DNA of 64,000 bases from positions 436,501-500,500 of the forward strand of contig NZ_RZMY01000003.1 in the NCBI RefSeq assembly GCF_003992615.1. The letters run 5' to 3'. Below, piece after piece: positions 52,092 through 62,160 of this stretch. The translations under genes were made by a program, and so were the position numbers. Origin of the DNA: Flagellimonas beolgyonensis. GTDB lineage: Bacteria; Bacteroidota; Bacteroidia; Flavobacteriales; Flavobacteriaceae. Within the stretch, counting starts at the first letter, position 1. Each line of letters opens with the position of its first letter. Below the pieces are notes generated by a model. That model was not told the DNA's origin, did not search any database, and saw only the letters and a program-made list of their open reading frames with translations.

Positions 52092-52958
52092 ATGGATACA
52101 AAGGAACTACTTAAAAAAGTACGAAAAATTGAAATCAAGACCCGTCGTCTTTCCGACCATATCTTTGGTGGGGAATACCACTCTACGTTCAAGGGACGGG
52201 GAATGACTTTCAGTGAGGTTCGACAGTATCAATTTGGGGACGATGTGCGAAGTATCGACTGGAACGTAACGGCCCGTTACAACGAACCCTTTGTTAAGGT
52301 TTTTGAGGAAGAGCGTGAACTTACCATGATGTTGGTGGTTGACGTCAGTGGATCGGAGCTTTTTGGTACGGCAAAGCAGTTCAAGAAGGAAATCATCACA
52401 GAAATTTCGGCAACGCTTGCTTTTTCGGCCCTTCAAAACAACGATAAGGTGGGCGTTATCCTATTTTCGGATGAGGTGGAACTGTTCATCCCGCCCAAAA
52501 AAGGAAAAAGCCATGTCTTGCGCATCATCAGGGAGCTGTTGGAATTTACCCCAAAAAGCAGCAAGACCAACATTTCGGAGGCTTTGAAGTTTTTGACCAA
52601 CGTGATGAAGAAAAAGGCCATTGTATTTGTGCTTTCCGATTTTATTGCGGACGATTACCAGAATACCCTCAGGATCGTTGGCAACAAACACGACGTTACT
52701 GGAATCCGTGTTTACGATCATCGTGAAGAGTCCATTCCCAACCTGGGCATGGTACAAATGCAGGACGCAGAAACCGGGGCGCTGCAATTGGTGAACACCC
52801 AATCCAAACGAATTCGGAACGCTTATGGAAAATACCACATGGAACGGGTAGCTTATTTTTCGGATTCCTTCACTAAATCTGGCTGTGGGGTAATCAGTTG
52901 CAGAACCGATGAGAGCTATGTCCGCAAATTGTTGGGTTATTTTAAACGAAGAGCATAA
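52092..52958 (+). CDS. DUF58/VWA-like protein of the Bat operon
   Basis: 288 residues from the ATG at 52092 (a TTG 9 nt earlier is rejected). DUF58 signature GRGMTFSEVRQYQFGDDVRSIDWNVTAR near 37, and a VWA-type MIDAS DVSGSE near 88. Likely a substrate or partner of MoxR, cytoplasmic. Followed after 3 nt by the next gene of the operon. Confidence 0.9.
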   Translation: MDTKELLKKVRKIEIKTRRLSDHIFGGEYHSTFKGRGMTFSEVRQYQFGDDVRSIDWNVTARYNEPFVKVFEEERELTMMLVVDVSGSELFGTAKQFKKEIITEISATLAFSALQNNDKVGVILFSDEVELFIPPKKGKSHVLRIIRELLEFTPKSSKTNISEALKFLTNVMKKKAIVFVLSDFIADDYQNTLRIVGNKHDVTGIRVYDHREESIPNLGMVQMQDAETGALQLVNTQSKRIRNAYGKYHMERVAYFSDSFTKSGCGVISCRTDESYVRKLLGYFKRRA

Positions 52959-52961
52959 CAC

Positions 52962-54623
52962 ATGCAGATGGAACAAAAACATACAGGCAAGAAGATGAAT
53001 CTCCCGCTTTGGGTGCTAAGGTTTGCATTGTTCTTTTTGTTCGTTCCCAACCTAACGATTGCCCAAGAGCAACCCAAGGTCAATGCGGAAGTAGATACCC
53101 TTTCCATTAAAATTGGTGAGCAGATCCAATACAAAATTACCGTGGAAGCGGATTCAACGGACGTAGTTCATTTTCCCGAGGGACAGACCTTTTCGCCCTT
53201 GGAAACCGTGGAGGCCATTATGGCGGATACGCTCAGAAACAACGACAGGGTGACCCTTGAACGAATCTATGCCCTAACACAGTTCGACAGTGGGGCCTAT
53301 ACCATTCCCCCACAGTTGGTCACCATTAATGAGCAGCAGATCTTTACCGATTCCTTTCAAGTGAAAGTGGCGGATGTTGCCGTGGATACCACCAAACAAA
53401 AGATGTTCGACATCAAGCCATTGATCCAAGTGGAGCGCAGCACTGCGAATATTTGGAAAACCCTGCTATGGATTTTGTTGGGACTTGCCGTGGTGGCCGC
53501 TTTGCTTTATTGGTTCGTATTTCGAAAAAAACCACTTTCCGAAGCCGAAAAAGAGGCGTTGTTGCCGCCTTACGATCGTGCGCTTCTTGAGCTTAAAAAA
53601 TTGGAAAATTCCAGATACCTTATCCAAGACGAGTACAAACAATATTATTCCGAGCTCACCCAAATTGTGCGAATGTATCTTGAGGAAGATGTACACCTTT
53701 CCGCCATGGAGAGTACCACATCGGAACTGATCACCAAACTGGAAATGCTTCGTGATGCCGGGGAGCTCAAGCTGGAGGACGATACCATCCATCAATTCCA
53801 AAAAATATTGCAGACTGCCGATTTGGTAAAGTTTGCCAAGTCCAAACCGGCTACTTCTGTGGCAGAACAAGATCGGAAAATAGTAGAGTTACTGGTTACC
53901 AAAACCCATGAGGCTCTTCCCGAGCCTACTGAGGAAGACCTGATGTTGAACGAGGAATATTTGGCAGAATTGGCCAAGAAAAAACAGCGTAAACGCTTAT
54001 ATTGGGCAGCTGCCATTTTTGTGGGCATATTGTTCTTGGGCAGTATGTTTTCTGTCACTTATTTTGGTTTCAAAAAAGTACGCGATACAGTTTTCGGATA
54101 TCCCACCAAGGACCTTTTGGAAAACGAATGGATATCCAGTTCCTACGGATTCCCTCCTGTAGAATTGGAGACGCCGGATGTGTTGGTGCGCCAAGAAATA
54201 GACCTCCCCAAGGAAACGCAGGAATTGATCAAGGAACTTCAGGCTTTTTCCTATGGAAGTTATGTGGGCATCTTTTCTGTAAGTGCCAGTTCGGTGACCT
54301 ACAAAGAACAAAATGAACCCAATTTTGATGGTGCCGTTGGTGGTATTCTGTCCAATTTTGAGCAATTGGGACTAAAGAACATCATTACCAAACAAGAGGA
54401 GTTCGTGACCAAATCCGGTGTAAAAGGATTGAAAACGTTCGGTACCGGAACATTTGAAGATTCTGGGGCCAATGAAGGCAAAAAAGCAAAGTACAACATC
54501 CTATCCTTCGGTGGCAAAGGATTTATGCAACAGGTCGTGATTACTTGGGAAGATGGAGATGAATATGCGGAACAGATTGTAGAGCGAATCCTGAGCAGTT
54601 TGGATGTAAAAACACAAGTGTAA
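52962..54623 (+). CDS. Bat-operon membrane protein of unknown function
   Basis: 553 residues. An N-terminal signal (MNLPLWVLRFALFFLFVPNLT in the mature-start choice) precedes a beta domain resembling the BatD N-terminus (VDTLSIKIGEQIQYKITVEA near 40), a span near 165 (TLLWILLGLAVVAALLYWFVF), a cytoplasmic helical part, and a second span near 355 (LYWAAAIFVGILFLGSMFSV) with a C-terminal periplasmic domain. Possible ATG starts at 52962, 52968 and 52995; I list the first. Its stop overlaps the batA start (TAATG). Confidence 0.8.
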   Translation: MQMEQKHTGKKMNLPLWVLRFALFFLFVPNLTIAQEQPKVNAEVDTLSIKIGEQIQYKITVEADSTDVVHFPEGQTFSPLETVEAIMADTLRNNDRVTLERIYALTQFDSGAYTIPPQLVTINEQQIFTDSFQVKVADVAVDTTKQKMFDIKPLIQVERSTANIWKTLLWILLGLAVVAALLYWFVFRKKPLSEAEKEALLPPYDRALLELKKLENSRYLIQDEYKQYYSELTQIVRMYLEEDVHLSAMESTTSELITKLEMLRDAGELKLEDDTIHQFQKILQTADLVKFAKSKPATSVAEQDRKIVELLVTKTHEALPEPTEEDLMLNEEYLAELAKKKQRKRLYWAAAIFVGILFLGSMFSVTYFGFKKVRDTVFGYPTKDLLENEWISSSYGFPPVELETPDVLVRQEIDLPKETQELIKELQAFSYGSYVGIFSVSASSVTYKEQNEPNFDGAVGGILSNFEQLGLKNIITKQEEFVTKSGVKGLKTFGTGTFEDSGANEGKKAKYNILSFGGKGFMQQVVITWEDGDEYAEQIVERILSSLDVKTQV

Positions 54624-55621
54624 TGTTTGAAAATATTGAATTTGCAAACCCTGAGTTCTTTTGGCTGTTGCTATCGCTGCCAGTGGCTTTGCTTTGGTAT
54701 TTTTTCAAGCGCAAAAATGAAATGGCCTCCTTGCGCATTTCAAGTATCAAGGGTTTTTCAATAAGCCATTGGACTGCCAAGATCAAACCGGCACTTTTTA
54801 TATTGCGGCTTTTGGCGCTGGCGGCCATAATTACCGCATTGGCCAGACCACAAACAGAAGATATTTCAACCCGTACCAAAACAACGAAGGGTATCGATAT
54901 TGTAATGGCCATCGACGTGTCTTCAAGTATGCTGGCACGCGATCTTAAGCCCAACCGATTATCCGCATTGAAGGAAGTGGCCGCCAATTTCATCAAGGAA
55001 CGCCCGAACGACCGTATCGGAATCGTGGGCTATGCCGGGGAAAGTTATACCAAAACCCCCATTACCAGTGACAAGACCATTGTACTGAGTGCCTTGAACG
55101 AAATCACCTATGGTGAACTGGAAGATGGTACCGCTATTGGCATGGGATTGGCTACCTCTGTAAACCGATTGAAGGAAAGCAAGGCCGTTAGTAAAGTCAT
55201 TATCCTGTTAACAGACGGTGTGAACAATTCTGGGTTTATAGAACCCAGGACCGCCGCTGATCTTGCCGTCGAATTTGGGATCAAAACCTATACCATAGGT
55301 TTGGGCACCAACGGAAATGCTCTGTCGCCCATTGCATACAATCGCGATGGATCCTTCCGGTATGGCATGCGGCAGGTTGAGATCGATGAAGATCTGTTGA
55401 AGGAAATTGCCGAGGTTACAGGCGGCAAATATTTCCGTGCCACCGATAATGAATCGCTGGAGGAGATTTATGATGAAATCAATAAATTGGAAAAAACCGA
55501 AATAGAGGAATTCAAATACTATAAGTACGAAGAAAAGTTCCGTCCATTGATTTTCCTGGCCGGCATTTTTCTTTTGCTCGAATGGGGATTGCGCAATTCC
55601 ATCTTTAAAAGTTTTATTTAG
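54623..55621 (+). CDS. batA: Aerotolerance protein BatA (VWA)
   Basis: 332 residues, inner membrane with a periplasm-facing VWA domain. Two N-terminal spans, VWA domain with MIDAS AIDVSSSMLARD near 95 and TDGVNNSGFIEP near 205, and a C-terminal span. In Bacteroides the bat genes are needed for aerotolerance. Overlaps the previous gene by one base and is 2 nt from batB. Confidence 0.92.
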   Translation: MFENIEFANPEFFWLLLSLPVALLWYFFKRKNEMASLRISSIKGFSISHWTAKIKPALFILRLLALAAIITALARPQTEDISTRTKTTKGIDIVMAIDVSSSMLARDLKPNRLSALKEVAANFIKERPNDRIGIVGYAGESYTKTPITSDKTIVLSALNEITYGELEDGTAIGMGLATSVNRLKESKAVSKVIILLTDGVNNSGFIEPRTAADLAVEFGIKTYTIGLGTNGNALSPIAYNRDGSFRYGMRQVEIDEDLLKEIAEVTGGKYFRATDNESLEEIYDEINKLEKTEIEEFKYYKYEEKFRPLIFLAGIFLLLEWGLRNSIFKSFI

Positions 55622-55623
55622 GA

Positions 55624-56670
55624 ATGATTCAGTTTGACGAAAAAATATATTTCTACCTCTTGGCCATAGTTCCGATTATGGCCCTGGCCTTCTTTTTTCT
55701 TCAAATTTGGAAAAAACGAACCCAAAAACGCTTTGCCAATGCCAAATTGATGAAGCGTTTGGCACCCAATCGTTCCAGTTTTAAATCCGCATTAAAACTT
55801 GCTTTTTTATTGGCAGGCCTTTCCTTTCTAATCCTTGGATTGGTCAATCCAAAGATTGGCACCAAACTGGAAACCGTAAAAAGGGAAGGTGTGGATATTG
55901 TTTTTGCCATCGACGTTTCCAAAAGTATGTTGGCCGAGGATATTGCCCCCAACCGACTCGAAAAGGCAAAGCGCATTGTATCCGAAATCATCAACCAATT
56001 GGCTAGTGATCGTATCGGAATCATTGCCTACGCAGGTCAGGCCTACCCCCAACTGCCCATTACCACGGACTACGGAGCCGCCAAAATGTTCCTGCAAAGC
56101 ATGAACACCGATATGTTGTCGTCCCAAGGTACGGCCATAAATGCGGCCATCGACCTTGCCAGCACCTATTATGACGATTCCCAACAAACCAATCGGGTAT
56201 TGTTCATTGTTTCGGATGGTGAGGACCATTCCGAAAGTTCAACAACTACTTCCGTGGAAAATGCCGTTCAAAACGGGATTCAGATTTTCACGATTGGTGT
56301 TGGAAAAGAAAAAGGTGCCCCTATTCCCATCAAGCGAAATGGAATTGTGGAAAGCTTGAAAAAAGACAATGAAGGCGAAGTGGTGATCACCCGATTGAAC
56401 GAGACCATACTTGCCAATATTGCCGATAGGGGAAATGGTGAGTATATTGACGGTTCCAATACCGAAGCGGCTGTGGAATACATAAAGGAGCAGCTGAACC
56501 GAATGGACAAAACGGAATTTGAGGCCAAACAATTTGCAGAATACAAGGACCAATTCCAATGGTTTCTTGCTGCCGGATTTTTATTTTTATTTTTGGACAT
56601 CTTCATTTTGGACCGAAAAACCCAATGGCTGAAAAAACTAAATCTTTTTAATGAACATGGCGATGCATAA
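55624..56670 (+). CDS. batB: Aerotolerance protein BatB (VWA)
   Basis: 348 residues. Membrane spans at the N-terminus (FYLLAIVPIMALAFFFL) and C-terminus (FLAAGFLFLFLDIFIL), VWA domain with DVSKSMLAED near 98, and DGEDHSESS near 200. Paralogue of BatA. The next gene starts inside its 3' end. Confidence 0.92.
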   Translation: MIQFDEKIYFYLLAIVPIMALAFFFLQIWKKRTQKRFANAKLMKRLAPNRSSFKSALKLAFLLAGLSFLILGLVNPKIGTKLETVKREGVDIVFAIDVSKSMLAEDIAPNRLEKAKRIVSEIINQLASDRIGIIAYAGQAYPQLPITTDYGAAKMFLQSMNTDMLSSQGTAINAAIDLASTYYDDSQQTNRVLFIVSDGEDHSESSTTTSVENAVQNGIQIFTIGVGKEKGAPIPIKRNGIVESLKKDNEGEVVITRLNETILANIADRGNGEYIDGSNTEAAVEYIKEQLNRMDKTEFEAKQFAEYKDQFQWFLAAGFLFLFLDIFILDRKTQWLKKLNLFNEHGDA

Positions 56671-57565
56671 GATAAGATTAATGTTGGGGCTTTTATTGTA
56701 CGTTGGGATTGTCAATGCACAGGACAAAGCTGCCGAAGAAGCACAGAAATTGGCGGAAAAAGCATTGCGGGAATCAACCAACCTTACTTGGGAAGCCAAC
56801 AAGGAACTCACCGCAAACGACTTTGTGGATGCGGAGGCCAACCTCCGGAAAGCCATATCCAAAAGTGATAAAAACGCGGCTGCACCCTTTAATTTGGGCA
56901 ACGCCTACTATAACCGCGAAAGTTATGGTGAAGCTTTTGGACGCTACAAACAGGCCGGGGAAGCTGCAGAAGACAAACCCGAAAAACATAAGGCTTTCCA
57001 CAACATGGGTAACGTGTTCATGAAAAACAAGGAATACGAAAAAGCCGTGGAAGCCTATAAAGAGGCCCTAAGAAACAACCCAAACGACGAGGAGACCCGT
57101 TACAACTTGGCTCTGGCCAAAAAAATGCTCGAAAAACAACAGGACGAGCAAAAGAACGATCAAAATCAGGATAACAAGGACAATCAAGACCAGCAGGACA
57201 AGAAAGATCAAAACCAAGATCAAAACAAGGACCAGAAAAACGAAGGGGGCGATAACGATAAACAGGACGAAGGCAAACAGGATCAAGATCAGAACAAAGA
57301 TCAAGGGGACCAAGGTGAAAATGGTGAGGACAAGCCCGAGGAAAACCAAAAAGGGGATGGAGACGAGAAAAAAGAACAGGAGAAAAAACCCAATGAAGGA
57401 GATCAGCCCCAAGACCAGAAACAACAACCCCGTCCCAACCAGCTGTCTCAACAACAGATCCAGAATTTGCTAGAGGCCATGCAAAACGAGGAGAAAAAGG
57501 TGCAGGAAAAAATTGAGGCTAGAAAAGTTAGGGGCAAAAAGGTGAAAAACGAAAAGGATTGGTAA
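56663..57565 (+). CDS. batC: TPR protein BatC with long charged low-complexity tail
   Basis: 300 residues from the ATG at 56663, chosen because it gives the best signal peptide and least overlap with batB; ATGs at 56651 and 56657 are possible. Signal peptide HKIRLMLGLLLYVGIVNAQ. Two or three TPR units (NLRKAISKSDKNAAAPFNLGNAYYNRESYGEA, AFHNMGNVFMKNKEYEKAVEAY). Residues about 155-250 are almost only Q, D, K, N, E and G, encoded by a visibly repetitive stretch at about 57130-57420. Tail ends in a basic helix. Confidence 0.88.
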   Translation: MHKIRLMLGLLLYVGIVNAQDKAAEEAQKLAEKALRESTNLTWEANKELTANDFVDAEANLRKAISKSDKNAAAPFNLGNAYYNRESYGEAFGRYKQAGEAAEDKPEKHKAFHNMGNVFMKNKEYEKAVEAYKEALRNNPNDEETRYNLALAKKMLEKQQDEQKNDQNQDNKDNQDQQDKKDQNQDQNKDQKNEGGDNDKQDEGKQDQDQNKDQGDQGENGEDKPEENQKGDGDEKKEQEKKPNEGDQPQDQKQQPRPNQLSQQQIQNLLEAMQNEEKKVQEKIEARKVRGKKVKNEKDW

Positions 57566-59352
57566 TGAAAAGCATCAAGGGCAACATAATGCTGTTTTTG
57601 GGACTGGTACTCTTTGCGGGGACCATTTCCCATGCCCAGGATGAAGAGGGGGTTTCTTTTACCATGAATCTCAGCAAGGAAAAATTGGGTATCAACGAAC
57701 GCTTGCGTGTCGATTTTACCATGAACAAGGACGGGGACAATTTCAGCCCACCTTCCTTTGATGGATTCCGTGTAGTTATGGGCCCCTCACAATCCATCAG
57801 TTCCAGTTGGATCAATGGTAAACGTACTTTTTCCAAAACCTACACCTATATCCTGACCCCTATTGCTCGGGGCAACTTCACCATTCAACAGGCAACCATC
57901 GATATTGCCGGGGAAACCTACAAAACTACACCAAAGCAGGTAGAAGTAACCGCCGCCGTGGATAAGCCCAACGACCAAAAAACCGTAGATGATGTAGCGG
58001 ACGAAAGTTTGCATTTGGTCGCGGAGGTTTCAAAAGGCAATCCCTACCTGAATGAAGCGGTAACGGTCGTATACAAATTATATGTGAGCCCAGACATTAA
58101 AGTGACGAACTACCGGCCATTGGACAATCCTACCTACAACAATTTCTGGAGCCAGGATATCCCGGTAACCGAACATACGGTACTCAATGGCACTTATGAA
58201 GGCAAGCCGTACCGCTACGTGGTTTTAAAACGAGTGGTGCTCTACCCACAAAAAGCCGGTAAATTGGACATAGAACCATTGTCTTTGGAAATTTTTGTGG
58301 ATGTCCCCACCAATAGAAGGGACTTTTTTGGCGGTAGGATCTATACCCAGACCAGTAAAACGGTGTCTGCAGGGAAACGGACCATAAACGTCAAGGCATT
58401 ACCAGAGGCAGGCAAACCCGCCAATTTCAGCGGGGCCGTCGGTGAGTTCGATTTTTCCGTTACCACCAGCAAGACCCAACTTAATGCTGCCGAATCCCTT
58501 CAGGCCAGGGTCGAGATTTCTGGAAAGGGGAACTTAAAACTGTTCCAACTGCCAGAACCGGTATTGCCAAGCGCGCTGGAGGTCTACGAACCCGAATACG
58601 ATGAAAACATCAGGACCTATAGTACCGGAATGGAAGGTAAAGTGGCCAACAATTACACCATTGTACCCTCCTTCCGTGGAAAATATCCGATTCCCAGTAT
58701 TGCCTTCAGTTATTTTGATCCCAAAACAGAGCAATACGTTACACTAAACTCCGATGAAATCAATATTGAAGTAATTGATGGCCCCGCAGGCTCTTCTGAC
58801 AATACAAATATTGCCCCTGGCGTGAACAAACAATTGGTAGTACCGACTGGCAAACAGTTCCATTTTATTAAAACGGATGCCAATTTAGTTGCAACGAACA
58901 TCACCTGTTTCTTTGGTTCACGAGCATTTTATCTGTTATTGTTTTTGCCCTTGTTGCTCATACCTTTGGCCATATTGATCTTTAAGAAAAGGGAGGCCAT
59001 TGCCAGTGATGTAGTCGGCAATCGAATAAAGCAAGCCAATAAACTGGCCAAGAAATACCTATCCACCGCCAAAAAGAACTTGGGCAACAAAGAGGCCTTT
59101 TATGTGGCGTTGGAGAAAAGCCTTCACAACTACCTGAAAGCAAAATTGCATATTGAAACCACAGAATTCAGCAAGGAAAAAATCACCATGATACTCGGTG
59201 AAAAAAATGTGGCCCAAGAAGATGCCAAAGGATTTATCGATTTGTTGACCAGTTGTGAAATGGCACGATACAGTCCATTTTCGAACGTACAGATGCAAAA
59301 CGACTACGATAAGGCCAGCGATGTAATCTCTAAATTGGACAAACAGTTATGA
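57565..59352 (+). CDS. batD: Oxygen-tolerance protein BatD
   Basis: 595 residues from the ATG at 57565 that overlaps the batC stop (TAATG). Signal peptide NIMLFLGLVLFAGTISHAQ. Several beta sandwich repeats with the NERLRVDFTMNKDGDNFSPPSF and QSISSSWINGKRTFSKTYTYIL segments typical of BatD, a span near 455 (FYLLLFLPLLLIPLAILIF), and a cytoplasmic helical tail. Ends by ATGA overlap with batE. Confidence 0.9.
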   Translation: MKSIKGNIMLFLGLVLFAGTISHAQDEEGVSFTMNLSKEKLGINERLRVDFTMNKDGDNFSPPSFDGFRVVMGPSQSISSSWINGKRTFSKTYTYILTPIARGNFTIQQATIDIAGETYKTTPKQVEVTAAVDKPNDQKTVDDVADESLHLVAEVSKGNPYLNEAVTVVYKLYVSPDIKVTNYRPLDNPTYNNFWSQDIPVTEHTVLNGTYEGKPYRYVVLKRVVLYPQKAGKLDIEPLSLEIFVDVPTNRRDFFGGRIYTQTSKTVSAGKRTINVKALPEAGKPANFSGAVGEFDFSVTTSKTQLNAAESLQARVEISGKGNLKLFQLPEPVLPSALEVYEPEYDENIRTYSTGMEGKVANNYTIVPSFRGKYPIPSIAFSYFDPKTEQYVTLNSDEINIEVIDGPAGSSDNTNIAPGVNKQLVVPTGKQFHFIKTDANLVATNITCFFGSRAFYLLLFLPLLLIPLAILIFKKREAIASDVVGNRIKQANKLAKKYLSTAKKNLGNKEAFYVALEKSLHNYLKAKLHIETTEFSKEKITMILGEKNVAQEDAKGFIDLLTSCEMARYSPFSNVQMQNDYDKASDVISKLDKQL

Positions 59353-60113
59353 GAATGAAAAAGGTTGTCTTTTTATTTGTTCTATTCGCATTTTCATTGG
59401 GATTTTCCCAAAATGAAAAGCTGTTTGACGAGGCCACAGAGCTGTACAATAATGGGAAATATACCGAAGCGATTGCCAACTATGAAAAAATTCTGGACAG
59501 CGGGCAACATTCAGCCGAGCTATACTTCAACATGGGGAATTGCTATTACAAGCTCAACTCCATTGGCCCTAGTATCTACTATTATGAAAAGGCACTCCTA
59601 TTAAAACCAAACGACGACGAAATCCTGAACAATTTGGGCTATGCCCAAAATATGCGTTTGGATGCAATTGAACAGATGCCCCAAACCGAATTGTCCCGAA
59701 TATATAACAAGATTCTTTTTCTATTTACCTGTAACCAATGGGCCTATTTGGCTATTGCTTTGGTGCTGCTTTTTGTGGCCACCTACCTCGCTTATTATTT
59801 TATTAGACAAGCAAATCGGAAAAGAATGGCATTTATTACCAGCCTCTTTTCATTGGGATTTGGCCTAATTTGTATTTTAATCGCCTATTTGCAATTACAA
59901 CAAAACCAAAGGGACAATCCTGCCATTGTATTCAGTAAGGAAGTATCCGTTTCCTCTGAGCCGAACAAAACCAGCGAGCAAGTTTTCACCCTTCATGAAG
60001 GCACAAAGGTCAATATCGAGGACAGTCTTGATGGATGGGAAAAAATTAGGATTGCTGATGGACAAACCGGCTGGTTGCCAACGGAAAACATCAAGGCCCT
60101 CAAAGACTTTTAG
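59349..60113 (+). CDS. batE: TPR-SH3 protein BatE
   Basis: 254 residues. Signal peptide, then TPR helices (LFDEATELYNNGKYTEAIANYEKIL near 25, YFNMGNCYYKLNSIGPSIYYYEKAL near 58), two spans near 135 and 170, and a C-terminal bacterial SH3 domain (VSVSSEPNKTSEQVFTLHEGTKV near 200, GWEKIRIADGQTGWLPTENI). The upstream gene stop overlaps its ATG (ATGA). Last gene of the Bat unit. Confidence 0.9.
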   Translation: MRMKKVVFLFVLFAFSLGFSQNEKLFDEATELYNNGKYTEAIANYEKILDSGQHSAELYFNMGNCYYKLNSIGPSIYYYEKALLLKPNDDEILNNLGYAQNMRLDAIEQMPQTELSRIYNKILFLFTCNQWAYLAIALVLLFVATYLAYYFIRQANRKRMAFITSLFSLGFGLICILIAYLQLQQNQRDNPAIVFSKEVSVSSEPNKTSEQVFTLHEGTKVNIEDSLDGWEKIRIADGQTGWLPTENIKALKDF

Positions 60114-60165
60114 GCAAATTCGGAATGGCCTTGGCCATATTTCATTACATTTACAAAAAAAGACA

Positions 60166-60480
60166 GTGCTTAGAATCCTGGCCCTTCCTTTTGTTTCTGC
60201 ATTGCTGGTCACAATATTGTTGACCGCTCCTTTAGTTCCTTTTTTGGGGAAGGAATATTGCACGGCCATGATTTTGGGTTCATCCGAAGAAGAAAACAAC
60301 TCACACGACCTAGGGGAGAGCAAGATATTCGACGGTAAATATTTTATCCTTAAAAATTTCTTTTCCGTTGATCCTACCCTAAATGCGGAACATCATCAAA
60401 ATACGTTGGATTATTCATTCACTGTATTGGAATTCACAATTGAAATTCTTGACCCACCTCCCAAGAAATTGATATCCTAA
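60166..60480 (+). CDS. Hypothetical single-span protein with GTG start
   Basis: 104 residues. No in-frame ATG lies after batE before a hydrophobic start VLRILALPFVSALLVTILLTAP; the GTG at 60166 is the only sensible start I found. A conserved-looking soluble part follows (GKEYCTAMILGSSEEENNSHDLGES). A TACATTTA box lies 12 nt upstream, so it may be nearly leaderless. It lies between batE and the carbon-cluster SulP gene; membership in either unit is unclear. Confidence 0.6.
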   Translation: MLRILALPFVSALLVTILLTAPLVPFLGKEYCTAMILGSSEEENNSHDLGESKIFDGKYFILKNFFSVDPTLNAEHHQNTLDYSFTVLEFTIEILDPPPKKLIS

Positions 60481-60555
60481 ATTCTACATTTTTATTCAAT
60501 TTCTAACTGAAACCTTCATAGTGTAAATTATTGAAGGTTAACAACACATAATATC

Positions 60556-62148
60556 ATGTTTAAGTATATTAAAAATGACATGCCGGCCAGTATTGTGGTC
60601 TTCTTTGTGGCATTGCCGCTTTGTTTGGGTATTGCCCTTGCCAGTGGAGCCCCCCTATTTTCAGGGCTCATAGCGGGAATCATTGGAGGTATCATCGTGG
60701 GTGCCCTGAGCGGTTCCCAAATAGGGGTAAGCGGCCCGGCTGCTGGTCTTGCCGCCATCGTATTAACAGCTATTGGAACACTCGGAGGTTATCAAAACTT
60801 CTTGTTGGCAGTGGTTTTAGGGGGGTTGCTCCAAATATTGTTCGGTTTTCTAAAAGCCGGGGTCATTGCCTATTATTTTCCTTCATCCGTGATCAAGGGA
60901 ATGCTCACAGGTATCGGAATCATTATCATTCTTAAGCAAATACCCCATTTTTTCGGATACGATGCCGATCCGGAAGGCGATTGGGCCTTTTTTCAGGTAG
61001 ATGGCGAAAATACCTTTAGTGAAATCATCAATACCATTAATTACATAAGTCCTGGTGCTTCCATAATTGCGATAGTGGGCTTGGGAATCCTTATTCTTTG
61101 GGATAAAGTGCTGAATAAAAAAGGGAAAATTTTTGAGCTGGTCCAAGGACCCTTGGTCGCCGTGGTATTGGGTATTCTTTATTTTTCACTTACAAAAGGA
61201 AACAGTACCCTGGGTATTTCGGAAGAGCACCTTGTATCAGTGCCAGTTCCGGATAGTTTTGAGTCTTTTATTGGCTTTTTCAGTTTCCCCAACTTTGGGG
61301 TAATAACCAATCCAGAAATTTGGGTAACCGCTTTTACCATAGCCTTGGTAGCCAGTTTGGAAACACTGCTGTGTGTTGAGGCTACGGACAAATTGGATCC
61401 CCATAAGAGAACCACACCTGCCAACAGGGAGCTGTTGGCCCAAGGAGTAGGCAATACCATATCCGGATTGATCGGTGGACTACCCATTACCCAAGTGATC
61501 GTTCGCAGTTCCGCCAATATACAATCCGGGGGGCGAACAAAGCTTTCAGCCATAATACATGGTTTTCTGCTGTTGGCCTCGGTCATCTTAATTCCCAAAT
61601 TACTCAATAGGATTCCTTTATCGGTCTTGGCGGCCATCCTTTTTGTAGTAGGTTACAAACTGGCCAAGCCAAGCCTGTTCAAAACCATGTACAAATTGGG
61701 TTGGAAACAGTTCGTCCCGTTTATCGTAACCGTGGTTGCCATTATTTTTACCGATTTACTGGTGGGAATCAGCTTGGGATTGTTGGTGGGGATCGTAGTC
61801 ATTCTATTAAAAAGCTACCAAAACTCGCATTTTCTCCATATTGAGGATAAAAGCAACGGCAAGCATAAAATTAAAATGACATTGGCCGAAGAAGTCACCT
61901 TTTTTAACAAAGGGGCCATTTTAAAAGAATTGGACAGTCTTCCAAACGATACTTGTTTGGAATTGGACCTTATGAAAACCAGATACTTGGATAATGACAT
62001 CATCGAAATCCTCGAAGATTTTGCCTTTAAGGCCAAAGAACGTAACATTGACATTAAACTGGTCTCCAAACGCGGAATCGTGGAAAACCCGCCCAGTTTT
62101 GTGGAGTTTTTTAGAACACGGCCCAAATCGAGCATTAGTTTAAGTTAA
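60556..62148 (+). CDS. SulP transporter, probable bicarbonate importer
   Basis: 530 residues, inner membrane. SIVVFFVALPLCLGIALASGAP near 13, GSQIGVSGPAAGLAAIVLTAIG near 54, and C-terminal STAS domain CLELDLMKTRYLDNDIIEILEDF near 472. The neighbouring universal-stress protein and beta-carbonic anhydrase genes suggest bicarbonate (BicA-like) rather than sulfate. No direct ligand evidence in sequence. Confidence 0.88.
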   Translation: MFKYIKNDMPASIVVFFVALPLCLGIALASGAPLFSGLIAGIIGGIIVGALSGSQIGVSGPAAGLAAIVLTAIGTLGGYQNFLLAVVLGGLLQILFGFLKAGVIAYYFPSSVIKGMLTGIGIIIILKQIPHFFGYDADPEGDWAFFQVDGENTFSEIINTINYISPGASIIAIVGLGILILWDKVLNKKGKIFELVQGPLVAVVLGILYFSLTKGNSTLGISEEHLVSVPVPDSFESFIGFFSFPNFGVITNPEIWVTAFTIALVASLETLLCVEATDKLDPHKRTTPANRELLAQGVGNTISGLIGGLPITQVIVRSSANIQSGGRTKLSAIIHGFLLLASVILIPKLLNRIPLSVLAAILFVVGYKLAKPSLFKTMYKLGWKQFVPFIVTVVAIIFTDLLVGISLGLLVGIVVILLKSYQNSHFLHIEDKSNGKHKIKMTLAEEVTFFNKGAILKELDSLPNDTCLELDLMKTRYLDNDIIEILEDFAFKAKERNIDIKLVSKRGIVENPPSFVEFFRTRPKSSISLS

Positions 62149-62160
62149 ATTTAATGTATC

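Noticed and set aside
57130..57420. Repetitive DNA that could be read as a CRISPR or tandem repeat array
   Set aside because: It is an in-frame charged linker in BatC with no spacer/repeat structure.
59926..60165. Upstream extension of the 104-residue ORF into batE
   Set aside because: The extension is out of frame with and inside batE, with no signal or domain; the GTG at 60166 is the better start.
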